In this document: in pieces, positions 1 to 8,100 of the stretch
Position numbering within the stretch: position 1 is the first letter of the stretch
How the letters are laid out: the number at the start of each line of letters is the position of its first letter
DNA from: Bacteroidota bacterium
GTDB taxonomy: Bacteria > Bacteroidota > Rhodothermia > Rhodothermales > UBA10348
Reading direction: 5' to 3'
Length of the DNA stretch: 8,721 bases
NCBI GenBank assembly: GCA_018623785.1
Contig: JAAZVD010000048.1
Location: 1 to 8,721, forward strand
Notes under the pieces: generated by a model
The model's database searches: none
What the model saw: only the letters and a program-made list of their open reading frames with translations
Told to the model about the DNA's origin: nothing
Program-made: the position numbers and the translations under genes

Positions 1-654
1 GATGCCAGCATAGGCATGTTCAATGAAGGCTATATCCGAAGACGCTTCCGTTGGAAAGAAGCGCAGTACCATGGTCAGGCTGTCATCAGAAACCGGGTAT
101 TCCTTGGAAACGATCTCCTCATAGATGGCTGCTAGCTCTTCGCCCACGGAATCGGGTGCTGCCTCGTCCTCATCCAGGTCGAAGAACATGGGGTTGGCAT
201 CGAGGCGCGCCTCAATGATCTTGTCCTCCAGCCATCCTTCCAAAAGGTCCAACTCGGAAGGGGTGGCAAAATAGAGGGCGTTGCGTTTGAGGAAGTCGGT
301 TTCCTTCCGATACGCAACGCGCTGGAATACGGCGGCTTCGCTACTGCTCTGTGAGAGCGCCAACACCTCAGGTATGAGCGCCTCGGCAAACGCCTTATTC
401 GCCTCAAAAGAGGGGCTCTCTATGGCGATGGCTGCCGAGCTTTCTCCCCCAACGGTCTCCCTGAGACGCTCGAGCGCCTGCACGCTGGGATACTCAGGCG
501 GTATCAGGTTGGCCAGATCGGTATCGATACGCAGGTTCATGGCCTGGCGCACACCGAGCACGGAAAGCGCTGAGGCTACCAGGAGAACCCACAGTGCATG
601 ACGTACGACCCCGCGGATGAAGGGTCTGAGACGCTCAAAAATGGAGTGCATCAT
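1..654 (-). CDS. RND/MMPL-family membrane exporter, N-terminal part (cut by window edge)
   Basis: This is an open frame of 218 codons that starts at an ATG (complement of 652-654, with a second Met codon right after it) and runs off the left edge, so only the N-terminus is visible. The protein opens with a short basic cytoplasmic stretch, one hydrophobic segment at about residues 16-35 (VVRHALWVLLVASALSVLGV), and then RIDTDLANLIPPEYPSVQAL at about 42-61. That layout of a first membrane helix, a 'D-x-DL...L-P' motif and then a long soluble periplasmic region is typical of the MMPL/RND exporter superfamily, which includes HpnN-like and predicted lipid or small-molecule exporters driven by the proton gradient. 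The rest of the visible part is rich in Glu and Asp and would be the first periplasmic loop. No substrate can be inferred. No clear ribosome-binding site precedes the start. The pore helices and the second periplasmic loop lie outside the window, so the subfamily cannot be settled. Confidence 0.8.
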   Translation of the reverse strand, partial: MMHSIFERLRPFIRGVVRHALWVLLVASALSVLGVRQAMNLRIDTDLANLIPPEYPSVQALERLRETVGGESSAAIAIESPSFEANKAFAEALIPEVLALSQSSSEAAVFQRVAYRKETDFLKRNALYFATPSELDLLEGWLEDKIIEARLDANPMFFDLDEDEAAPDSVGEELAAIYEEIVSKEYPVSDDSLTMVLRFFPTEASSDIAFIEHAYAGI

Positions 655-868
655 GCTGATTGATGGGCCGGGGGGGAGACAGAAACGGGTGGCGATCGAA
701 CACTACAGCGCCCAGGAAGGTCCATTGATGTCTTTCCAGAAGCTTTAACTCGTTTTTTTTATCGCAAGCGCCTTACTCCGTACATTCCGTTGCAATACGA
801 TCCCCTCGCCTTGTTGATGGAAACCTTGCCAGCGGCCAAACACCCGTTTGCAATCAACTCGCCAAGAC
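655..868. other. Divergent intergenic region between the exporter and the MaoC hydratase
   Basis: This 214-bp gap separates two genes transcribed away from each other, so it should hold both promoters. The most AT-rich patch is at 743-762 and includes a run of eight T at 753-760. I could not find a convincing sigma70-type or Bacteroidota-type (TTG ... TAnnTTTG) promoter on either strand. TACGAT at 796-801 resembles a -10 box but lacks a good -35 partner. A G-run lies at 669-676, close to the exporter start. I see no coding sequence, RNA gene or repeat here, apart from the possible TTG-started seven-codon extension of the hydratase from 848. Confidence 0.5.
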
Positions 869-1300
869 ATGCAGAGCAATCCGAATACGTACGACGCACT
901 TGAAGTAGGTCAGACCAACATCATCCATCGAACCATCACGGCAGAGGATGTCAAGACCTTCGCAGACGTAACCGGGGACGACAACCCGATTCATGTGGAC
1001 GAGGAAGCAGCCTCGCAAACCCGGTTCGGGAAACCCATCGTTCATGGCGTATTCCTTCTGGGCATCATTTCAAAAGCCCTGGGCCGTGACTTCCCCGGTC
1101 CCGGATGTGTGGCTGTGAATATCTCAGCCCGCTTTCTTCGACCCGTCCCCGTGGGCTCCGAGATTTCCGTTGAGGTCAAGGTGGCCGAGAAAATTGAGAA
1201 GCACCGGCACATCAAAATGAAGACGTATGTCTACCTCGGCAAGAAGATGTGCGTCGCGGGCGACGCCACCCTGATCCCACCCGGAGAAGGCGCGGTCTGA
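869..1300 (+). CDS. MaoC-like (R)-specific enoyl-CoA hydratase (PhaJ type)
   Basis: This 143-residue single hot-dog-fold protein is the usual length for the MaoC/PhaJ family. The hydratase-2 motif is intact: TGDDNPIHVDEEAA at about residues 35-48 contains the Asp/His pair expected for catalysis (Asp37 and His42, spaced D-x4-H as in PhaJ). It is followed by GKPIVHGVFLLG at about 54-65, the conserved loop and helix that form the acyl-CoA tunnel. Family members hydrate trans-2-enoyl-CoA to (R)-3-hydroxyacyl-CoA, linking beta-oxidation intermediates to PHA or fatty-acid synthesis; some instead act on branched or dicarboxylic acyl-CoAs, so the substrate is open. I chose the ATG at 869; a TTG at 848 would add seven residues, but the family homology does not need them. 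No clear Shine-Dalgarno is seen. The gene stands alone, divergent from the exporter and convergent with the lipoprotease, so the neighbours give no pathway. Confidence 0.9.
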   Translation: MQSNPNTYDALEVGQTNIIHRTITAEDVKTFADVTGDDNPIHVDEEAASQTRFGKPIVHGVFLLGIISKALGRDFPGPGCVAVNISARFLRPVPVGSEISVEVKVAEKIEKHRHIKMKTYVYLGKKMCVAGDATLIPPGEGAV

Positions 1301-1320
1301 GCGTCTGCCTGTGCCGGGCT

Positions 1321-1344
1321 CACGGGCGTCAAGAACAACCCGTG
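1321..1344. terminator. Weak inverted repeat at the convergent gene junction
   Basis: CACGGG at 1321-1326 can pair with CCCGTG at 1339-1344 across a 12-base loop, in the 55-bp gap between two converging genes. No T-tract follows on either strand, so as an intrinsic terminator this is weak. A small palindrome, GAGCGCTC at 1350-1357, lies beside it. The location fits a bidirectional stop; the sequence alone does not prove it. Confidence 0.25.
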
Positions 1345-1355
1345 CAACGGAGCGC

Positions 1356-2855
1356 TCAGCGCACCAGTTTGTAGGTCCGTCCGGCACTGAGCTGTTCTCC
1401 GACCTCGACCTGGTTGAGGATAGCCAGGGACAGCACATCCAACCCCTGAGGAAGGGGAACGCCTCCTACGAGCGCATGAAAGGGCTGCGACGTACTTACG
1501 CGAGAGAGGGTCACACGATCGGGCTTTCTGCTCAAGATGGCGGGGTCCTTCTCCTCACGAAAACCTGACATGGTCGCGCTGAAAGCCGGTCCGTACGTCG
1601 GCCATGCCGAGCGCAGTGACATTCCGGTAAACTGGATGACCATGCCGGCGTGGTCTACGAACTGGTAGCGAATACGCAGCTCCTGACCATCGCTGTTTGT
1701 GGCATCCACGACTACGTACTGCATGGGCAACCCCCCGGCCTGTCCGATACCGCTTTCCACCACCTGAACGCCTTCTTGAGAAGTGATAGCCTCGGCGGCA
1801 TCCCGTGCCCGGGCATACTCCTGATTGATCTGCATAAGGATGAAGGCCTGTTGGCTATCAGGCACCATGAGGACCTGTGTGGGCTGGTTGATGACCTGGA
1901 ATGTGCCAGGGATGGGAAAGCGGAACGCCAAGCCAGGATGATGGAACGTGCCGGCTTCGACATAGCCCTGGCGCGGATCCTCGCCGAAAACGAGACCCTC
2001 CACGAAGCGCAGATAAGACTCCCGCCCGACCTTCGGCTGGGCCATACCCCGCTCCTCCAGGAGCGCTGATCGCTCAGCCATATAGGCCTCTCGGTTTCCC
2101 GGATCGGGATGCGAGGAGAGCAACGTCGGTAATTCGGCGCCTGCCTGGTCAGAGAGGCGCTTCAATGAGCGGAAGAACGCTGCGCCTTGCGATGCATCAT
2201 AACCGGCAAGGGCTGCATACTCGACGCCCAACTGATCGGACTCCTCTTCTGCACCCCGGCCATACTTGAGGAAGAGCAGTTGTGTAGCCGTACCGCCCAT
2301 GTTGAGGATATTCTCGGCCGCATTACCGCCGAAAATGGCCTGTCCTCCAATAGCGCCCAAGAGCAGGGCACCCGTTCCGAACTGCTGCCGCCACACGGCT
2401 TTGGATCCGTGACGACCCACGACGTGGCCGATTTCGTGCCCGATGACGACGGCCAGTTGGGCTTCATTTTCCAGGTGCGCCATCAGCCCGCGGGTCACAT
2501 ATATGTACCCGCCGGGCAGTGCAAACGCGTTGACCACCGGGCTGTCAAGCACGCGGAAGTGGAAAGTCATATTGGCAAAGGCCGGATCCACACCCTCCCG
2601 CCTGAGATGGCTCAGCGCCACGAGCGCCTGCCCCAGGGAATCCACATACGCCGTCACCTCGGGGTCGTCGTATAAACCATACTGGGCGATGATCTGCGGA
2701 TCAGCCTCGCGCCCAACCTCGATCTCCTCAGAAGGCAAATACGCATAGTTGAATGCGCGACGCCCCGAGATGGGATTCAGCGATGCCGCGCATCCGCCAA
2801 GGAATAGTGTTACGAAGAGAATGAGCAGTACGCTGCTCTTCATGGGCCATTTCAT
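1356..2855 (-). CDS. M48-family zinc metalloprotease, predicted lipoprotein
   Basis: A 499-residue protein predicted to sit on the periplasmic face of a membrane. The N-terminus (MKWPMKSSVLLILFVTLFLGGC) is a lipoprotein signal with lipobox LGGC and lipidated Cys22; Ala at +2 and +3 gives no inner-membrane retention signal, so outer membrane is likely. The zinc site is intact: HEIGH at about 140-144 and a downstream GAEEESDQLG whose Glu near 203 should be the third ligand, as in the BepA/Ste24-type M48 family. A Gly-rich hydrophobic segment at about 159-177 and an SSHPDPGNR motif at about 247-255 also match the family. The last roughly 55 residues resemble the small 'start...LNxL...L..G..yKLV' module that ends many bacterial M48 lipoproteins. 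The likely role is quality control of envelope proteins. The start chosen is the ATG whose bases overlap the recF stop codon as ATGA; a longer frame from 2921 would bury the signal peptide behind 22 extra residues. Confidence 0.93.
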   Translation of the reverse strand: MKWPMKSSVLLILFVTLFLGGCAASLNPISGRRAFNYAYLPSEEIEVGREADPQIIAQYGLYDDPEVTAYVDSLGQALVALSHLRREGVDPAFANMTFHFRVLDSPVVNAFALPGGYIYVTRGLMAHLENEAQLAVVIGHEIGHVVGRHGSKAVWRQQFGTGALLLGAIGGQAIFGGNAAENILNMGGTATQLLFLKYGRGAEEESDQLGVEYAALAGYDASQGAAFFRSLKRLSDQAGAELPTLLSSHPDPGNREAYMAERSALLEERGMAQPKVGRESYLRFVEGLVFGEDPRQGYVEAGTFHHPGLAFRFPIPGTFQVINQPTQVLMVPDSQQAFILMQINQEYARARDAAEAITSQEGVQVVESGIGQAGGLPMQYVVVDATNSDGQELRIRYQFVDHAGMVIQFTGMSLRSAWPTYGPAFSATMSGFREEKDPAILSRKPDRVTLSRVSTSQPFHALVGGVPLPQGLDVLSLAILNQVEVGEQLSAGRTYKLVR

Positions 2856-4024
2856 GGAAGTGGTTCGCGTAATTCCGGCTCTCGGATCAGTGCCCCTGGA
2901 AGGACGTCGATGGTTCGACAAGATGCCGGCCCTAGGTGGTTGTGTACAATTTCCCGGCGAGCCGCCGTGGTAACACTCTGCCCGATGGCGTCCGAGCCGA
3001 GAATCTCCAGGAAAGCCTCAATGCGAGCCGGGTCCAGATTGTCGAATACGTCATCGAGAAGCAAGATGGGTCGCTCTCGGCCACGGGTCTGCAGGTAGTC
3101 ATATTGTGCCAGTTTGAGCGCCATACCAAACGTTCGGTGCTGTCCCTGGGAAGCGTAGCGTCGTACCGGTAGCGCGTCCAGGTACAGGTCCAGATCGTGC
3201 CGATGCGGGCCGCACAGCGTCATGCCACGTTCCTGCTCCCGACCCGCCATTCGCTCTATCTCGGCGGCAAAAGCTTCCCGAACGGACCCGGCATCCTGAA
3301 GACCGGAGGATGGTGGCCACAAGGAATCCGGGAAGGGATGGTAGGTCATGCGTGGACGTTCGGCAACATCACTGATCCGCTCATAGGCCTGATGGAGATG
3401 GTTGGAAAACGCCTCCATGAATACCATCCGAGCAGCAATAATGGCTGAACCGGGATCGAGCAAACCAGCGGTAAGACCCTGCAGAAGGACCGGGTCAACC
3501 GGTCGTTTCGTTCGGCGAGCCCGATGCAGCAGCTCATTACGCTGCTTGAGTGCCTGTCGGTACCGGAGCAGGTGGTCCAGATACACCGGGCTCGATTGCG
3601 AGATGATATTATCGATGAATCGGCGTCGGTACTCCGGTCCCTCGGCCGTCAATCGTTGATCCTCGGGAGAGAAAACAACCACGGGAAAGCGGCCCACGAT
3701 ATCTGTCAGTCGTTCCAAGGGAGCTGCCCCAACAAACACCTTCTTGCCCTCACCAGGTACAAAGGCTACCCGCGCTTTCTGGCGGCCTCGCGCCTCCGTG
3801 TCGAATTCCCCGATGACTTCGTAGAAGGGAGCACCCTGGCGCAGCACAACCGTATCACGCGATGTCAGAAAGCTGCGTGACAGGCAGAGGAGGTGGATTG
3901 ATTCCAGAATATTTGTTTTTCCGGCTCCGTTGGGGCCAATGATGACGTTAACACCCTCCTCAAAGTGAATGCGCGTGTCCTCGTGAGCACGCACGCCGCG
4001 GATATGTAGGGAACGGAGAACCAA
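2852..4024 (-). CDS. recF: DNA replication and repair protein RecF
   Basis: RecF is an SMC-like ATPase that helps load RecA at single-strand gaps through the RecFOR pathway and at stalled forks. All key motifs are present: Walker A GPNGAGKTN at about residues 30-38, the ABC signature YASQGQHRT at about 290-298, and Walker B ILLLDDVFDNLD at about 320-331. The FDNLD form of Walker B/D-loop is like Bacteroidota RecF rather than the SELD form common elsewhere. With the TTG at 4022-4024 as start the protein has 390 residues, close to the usual 360-380, and begins LVLRSLHIRG, exactly where RecF normally starts. There is no in-frame ATG nearby; the reading frame stays open upstream to 4402 but that part overlaps murQ antisense and has no RecF similarity. 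No Shine-Dalgarno is evident. dnaA, dnaN and gyrB are not adjacent; instead the next gene downstream is the M48 lipoprotease, overlapping by 4 bp. Confidence 0.95.
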   Translation of the reverse strand: MVLRSLHIRGVRAHEDTRIHFEEGVNVIIGPNGAGKTNILESIHLLCLSRSFLTSRDTVVLRQGAPFYEVIGEFDTEARGRQKARVAFVPGEGKKVFVGAAPLERLTDIVGRFPVVVFSPEDQRLTAEGPEYRRRFIDNIISQSSPVYLDHLLRYRQALKQRNELLHRARRTKRPVDPVLLQGLTAGLLDPGSAIIAARMVFMEAFSNHLHQAYERISDVAERPRMTYHPFPDSLWPPSSGLQDAGSVREAFAAEIERMAGREQERGMTLCGPHRHDLDLYLDALPVRRYASQGQHRTFGMALKLAQYDYLQTRGRERPILLLDDVFDNLDPARIEAFLEILGSDAIGQSVTTAARREIVHNHLGPASCRTIDVLPGALIREPELREPLP

Positions 4025-4196
4025 GCTGTTCGAATGTAATATCTTGCCGCGGCATGGCCGGGCAGCATGTCGGGGATAGACCCGGACAGGAGCCGTTATC
4101 GGGAATCCGCTGGTACAACCTAGCGGGTTTTCTGGCCAACGCCTGCCGGCACGCTTCGTTCGCACCCCATACCGTCCCTCAACCACCCACAGGCCC
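4025..4196. other. Divergent intergenic region between recF and murQ
   Basis: A 172-bp gap between divergent genes that should hold both promoters. It contains at least two short hairpins on the murQ sense strand: CGGG (4071-4074) with CCCG (4081-4084), and the stronger structure at 4107-4126 listed separately. The RecF reading frame happens to remain open through it. TACATTCG on the minus strand (4038 down to 4031) resembles the Bacteroidota -7 box TAnnTTTG, but no TTG -33 box lies at the right distance and it sits only six bases from the recF start, so I do not call a promoter. Confidence 0.5.
4107..4131 (+). terminator. Hairpin plus T-tract upstream of murQ (terminator or attenuator-like)
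   Basis: CCGCTGGT at 4107-4114 pairs with ACC (4118-4120) and AGCGG (4122-4126), leaving a three-base loop and one bulged T at 4121, and is followed by GTTTT (4127-4131). This has the shape of a small intrinsic terminator reading toward murQ. Because the flanking gene on the left is divergent, there is no upstream plus-strand gene to terminate, so it could act as a leader attenuator or be fortuitous. The T-tract is short. Confidence 0.35.
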
Positions 4197-5132
4197 ATGG
4201 CGCAGCGTCCACCCCTTTTTGACGAACTACAGCAGCTTGCCACCGAGCAGCGCAATCCCCGCTCGATGGAGATCGATACGGCATCCGTGTCCACCATCCT
4301 CGAGATCATGAATGCCGAAGACCACCTGGTAGCGCAGGCCGTGGGGACGCAGCTGGAGTGGATCGGGGAAGCGGTGGACATCATCGTGCATGCCTTCCGC
4401 AATGGCGGGCGCCTTTTCTACGCGGGTGCCGGGACAAGCGGTAGGTTGGGTATTCTGGATGCGTCCGAGTGCCCTCCCACGTTCGGAACAGCCCCGGAAT
4501 TGGTGCAAGGTCTCATTGCAGGAGGCTTACCGGCTGTATTTCAGGCCCAGGAAGGCGCCGAAGACCATGAAGAAAATGGCGCACGTGCCCTCGATGAAGC
4601 CGGTGTCCGCGCCGGAGACGTCGTGTGCGGCATCGCCGCCAGCCGCCGGACACCCTATGTCATTGGGGCCGTGGGGCACGCCCGAACGCTGGGGTGCAAG
4701 ACGCTGTTCGTGACGTGCACACCACGGGAGTCATTCCATATCGACGTAGACGTGGCCATCTGTCCCGTCGTAGGACCGGAAGTGATCATGGGATCCACTC
4801 GCATGAAGAGTGGAACGGCCCAGAAATTGGTCCTGAACATGCTTACTACGGCCTCCATGATCCGTCTGGGCAAGGTTTACGAAAACATGATGGTCGACTT
4901 GCAGATGACCAATGCCAAATTGGTGGAACGCTCCAAACGTACTGTCATGACCGTCACAGGTATCGACTACGACGAGGCCACTTGCGTTCTGGATGCGGCC
5001 AACGGACATGTCAAGACGGCGATTGTCATGTATCTAGGAGACATTTCGCGTCAGGAGGCTATCGAACGACTGGAGAAAGCGTCAGGGTTCGTTCGACCGG
5101 CCATTGAAAATAAGACGTATACGCTCTCCTGA
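4197..5132 (+). CDS. murQ: N-acetylmuramic acid 6-phosphate etherase
   Basis: MurQ is a cytoplasmic enzyme that cleaves the D-lactyl ether of MurNAc-6-phosphate, giving GlcNAc-6-phosphate and D-lactate during recycling of peptidoglycan. The 311-residue length fits the family (about 300). Diagnostic motifs in order: ATEQRNPRSMEID at about 15-27, the SIS-domain sugar-phosphate loop GAGTSGRLGILDASECPPTF at 77-96, EGAEDHEENG at 119-128, and GSTRMKSGTAQKLVLNML at 199-216. The two catalytic glutamates known from E. coli MurQ (Glu83 and Glu114) correspond to Glu91 and Glu122 here, with the same spacing of 31. One oddity is ASRRTPYV at 148-155, where I would expect ASGRTPYV. The start is the ATG at 4197, just ahead of conserved sequence, with no strong Shine-Dalgarno. 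No anmK, murK or PTS transporter gene is beside it, so its substrate must come from enzymes encoded elsewhere. mfd follows closely on the same strand and is probably co-transcribed. Confidence 0.97.
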   Translation: MAQRPPLFDELQQLATEQRNPRSMEIDTASVSTILEIMNAEDHLVAQAVGTQLEWIGEAVDIIVHAFRNGGRLFYAGAGTSGRLGILDASECPPTFGTAPELVQGLIAGGLPAVFQAQEGAEDHEENGARALDEAGVRAGDVVCGIAASRRTPYVIGAVGHARTLGCKTLFVTCTPRESFHIDVDVAICPVVGPEVIMGSTRMKSGTAQKLVLNMLTTASMIRLGKVYENMMVDLQMTNAKLVERSKRTVMTVTGIDYDEATCVLDAANGHVKTAIVMYLGDISRQEAIERLEKASGFVRPAIENKTYTLS

Positions 5133-5193
5133 CGGACCTGCGAGGACCCACTCTCGTATACCGGCCGTTTCAGAAGATCAGCACCAGAGGCCG

Positions 5194-8100
5194 GTGTCCC
5201 TCGAACTCATACGGTCCCGCATTGCATCGGCTGTGTTCAGCCAACGCTTGGTAGAATGGGCCTCCGCGCGCGCAGGAGATCCAAGCGGGACAGCTGTATC
5301 CGCTGGTCGCTCGCTGTCCGTTCGCGGCGCCGTCGGCTCGCTACCGGCCTTTTTGACCGCAACTGCCTTTCTGGAGACATCACGCCCTGTACTGTGTCTC
5401 CTTCCGGACGAGGATACAGCAGCTTTCTTCGGCTCTGATCTGCAGCAGATTCTGGGATCTGACGAAAAGGTCATCCTGCTTCCCGTGTCGGACAACCGAC
5501 CCTTCGACCCCGAGCACATGCCCGATCCAGCGCCCACGATGGCCCGCGGAGACGTGCTGGAGCGTTTGAAAGACGGGTACGATGGCATCCTCGTCTGCAG
5601 CGTGCCTGCCTTTGCCGAAAAGGTGCCGCCTGTGGAAGCCGTGCAGTCTGCCACCCTCGATATTGAGACCGGTATGGACATCGATCCGGAGGAGCTGATC
5701 GAGCGGCTTATCGGGCAAGGGTTCACCCGGACCGAATTTGTGGAAGCCCCGGGAGACCTCGCTCTGCGAGGCGGCATTTTAGATGTCTTCCCCTACACCG
5801 GTTCCTACCCTATTCGCATCGAGTTCTTCGGGGATGAGGTCGATTCCATACGCGAGTTCGATATCCATACTCAACGCTCCGTCAGCCGCAGGACATCCGC
5901 CCGGATCGTTCCGAACCTTGAAGGTGAAGCGGCCAGCAGCCATCAGCGCATTCCACTTACGGATCACCTCGATCCCTCCACGCTGGTGGTTGAGCTTGAT
6001 GGCGCAGCACTCCTAGAAGCCGCTGACGCGCTCCATGCCGAGCGCTCCAAACAGCGCGAAGCTGCCGTGGCCAAGGCATCGGAAACATTGCCCTCAAAAC
6101 GGACCACGAGCGACGATGATGACGATCCGGATGAAGCGGCCGTACGTCCGGATACCGATCTCCCGAACGTGGACTCGTTGTACCTGGGTGGCGCTGATAT
6201 GCAGGCCAGGCTGTTGGCATTCGACACGTTGCACCTTGGGTCCTTCCAGGAGCTTGCCGAAGAATCCTTGTCGGTAGAGTCCCAACCACAGCCTGGATTC
6301 AATTCCCGCATTGCACTGCTGCGCAACAGGTTACTCCAGAACGACCAGAACGGATTCGAGACACTCATCCTGTGTGACAACCGTGGACAGGAGGGCCGGT
6401 TGATGGAGCTTCTGGAAGATGATCTGGAAGCCGGACGGGTGAAGCTCAAGACCGAATCCCTGCATCGGGGCTTCGAGATTCCGGAGCTGCAGCTGGCGCT
6501 TTACACCGACCACGAGATCTTCGGTCGCTACCACCGACCCACGGCCCGCAAGCAAAAGCAGCGTTTCGGTGGACTCAGCTTACGCGAGCTGCATCAGCTG
6601 ACCCCGGGCGATTTCGTCGTCCACATCGATTACGGAATCGGTCGCTTTTCCGGGATGGAGCATATCGAAGTACGCGGTAGGCGGCAGGAAGCTGTACGTC
6701 TTTCCTATCTCAACGGCGATACGCTCTACGTCAATGTCAACGCGCTTTACAAGCTACACAAGTACAAGGGCAAAGAAGGACATCAGCCCCAATTGACAAA
6801 ACTGGGGTCAGGGCAATGGGAGAAGGCGAAGGCACGGACGAAATCGAGAGTCAAGGATATTGCTCGAGATCTGATCAAGCTGTACGCCAAACGCAAGGCT
6901 TCCGATGGTCATGCCTATCCGGAAGACACGGTCTGGCAGAGAGAACTGGAGGCCTCGTTCCAATTCGAGGATACGCCCGATCAGGCCTCCACGATTTCGT
7001 CGGTGAAGGAGGACATGCAGAATCCGCAGCCAATGGACCGCCTGGTATGTGGCGACGTTGGTTTTGGTAAGACCGAGATTGCCATCAGGGCAGCATTCAA
7101 GGCTGCACAGGATGGAAAGCAGGTAGCCGTACTGGTTCCCACAACGGTCTTGGCCATGCAGCACTATCGGACCTTCTCTAAGCGTCTGGCCAATTATCCC
7201 GTGAAACTGGGGGTAGTGTCCCGCTTTCGCTCAGCCACCGAGCAGAAGGAAACCTTGAGTGAGCTTGAAAACGGGCACATTGATATCATCATCGGTACCC
7301 ATCGACTCATCTCGAAGGACGTAGTATTCAAGGACCTGGGTCTTTTGATCGTCGACGAGGAGCAGCGCTTCGGCGTGGCCATGAAAGAGAAACTGCGTAA
7401 TCTGCGCGTCAATGTGGATACGCTGACGTTAACAGCCACGCCCATTCCGAGAACGCTCCAGTTCTCTCTCATGGGCGCACGTGACCTCTCCATCATTGCT
7501 ACGGCGCCTGAAAATCGCCAGCCGATCCAGACCGAGATCCACGCTTTCGACAAAGATCTGATCCGTGACGCCCTATTGTACGAAATCAATCGGGGAGGAC
7601 AGGTCTTCTTTATACACAACCGGGTGCAGTCCATCAACGAAGTTGCCGCCATGCTACGCATGCTGGTTCCGGATATCCGGGTCCAAGTAGCTCACGGTCA
7701 AATGAAGGGTCCGGAGTTGGAGCGGATCATGATGGGCTTCGTTGAGGGTGATTTTGATGTGCTTGTCAGCACCAACATCATCGAGAATGGCCTCGACATT
7801 CCGAACGCCAATACCATCATCATCAACCGGGCGGATCATTTCGGCCTGGCGGAACTGCACCAATTGCGCGGTCGTGTAGGCCGGTCCAATCGCAAGGCGT
7901 TTTGTAACCTTCTCGTTCCCTCTATCCACAGCCTGACGCGCGAAGCCAAGCAACGGCTGCAGGCTGTGGAGGAATTCAGCGACCTTGGAAGTGGTTTCCA
8001 ACTGGCCATGCGCGACCTCGATATCCGGGGCGCTGGTAATATGCTCGGCGCTGAACAGAGCGGATTCATTGCTGACGTGGGGTTTGAAACCTACCACCGC

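Noticed and set aside
132..601. Open frames of 91 (minus) and 106 (plus) codons at the left end.
   Set aside because: Both overlap the RND/MMPL exporter frame, which gives a coherent membrane helix and family motif; these do not.
753..760. Run of eight T considered as the tail of a terminator.
   Set aside because: No GC-rich hairpin precedes it and no plus-strand gene ends upstream of it; it is more likely part of an AT-rich promoter area.
1650..2748. Plus-strand open frames of 101-162 codons across the M48 lipoprotease gene.
   Set aside because: They are antisense to a gene with an intact lipobox and zinc motifs, and their translations show no family signal.
4025..4402. A 126-residue N-terminal extension of RecF in the same open frame, starting at an ATG near 4402.
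   Set aside because: It overlaps murQ antisense, reads as Cys/Ser/Arg-rich sequence without RecF similarity, and would make the protein about 140 residues too long. RecF homology begins right at the TTG.
5178..6449. Several 100-199 codon open frames on the minus strand opposite the mfd N-terminal half.
   Set aside because: Ser/Arg-rich translations with no domain, fully inside the mfd coding region; expected by chance in GC-rich DNA.
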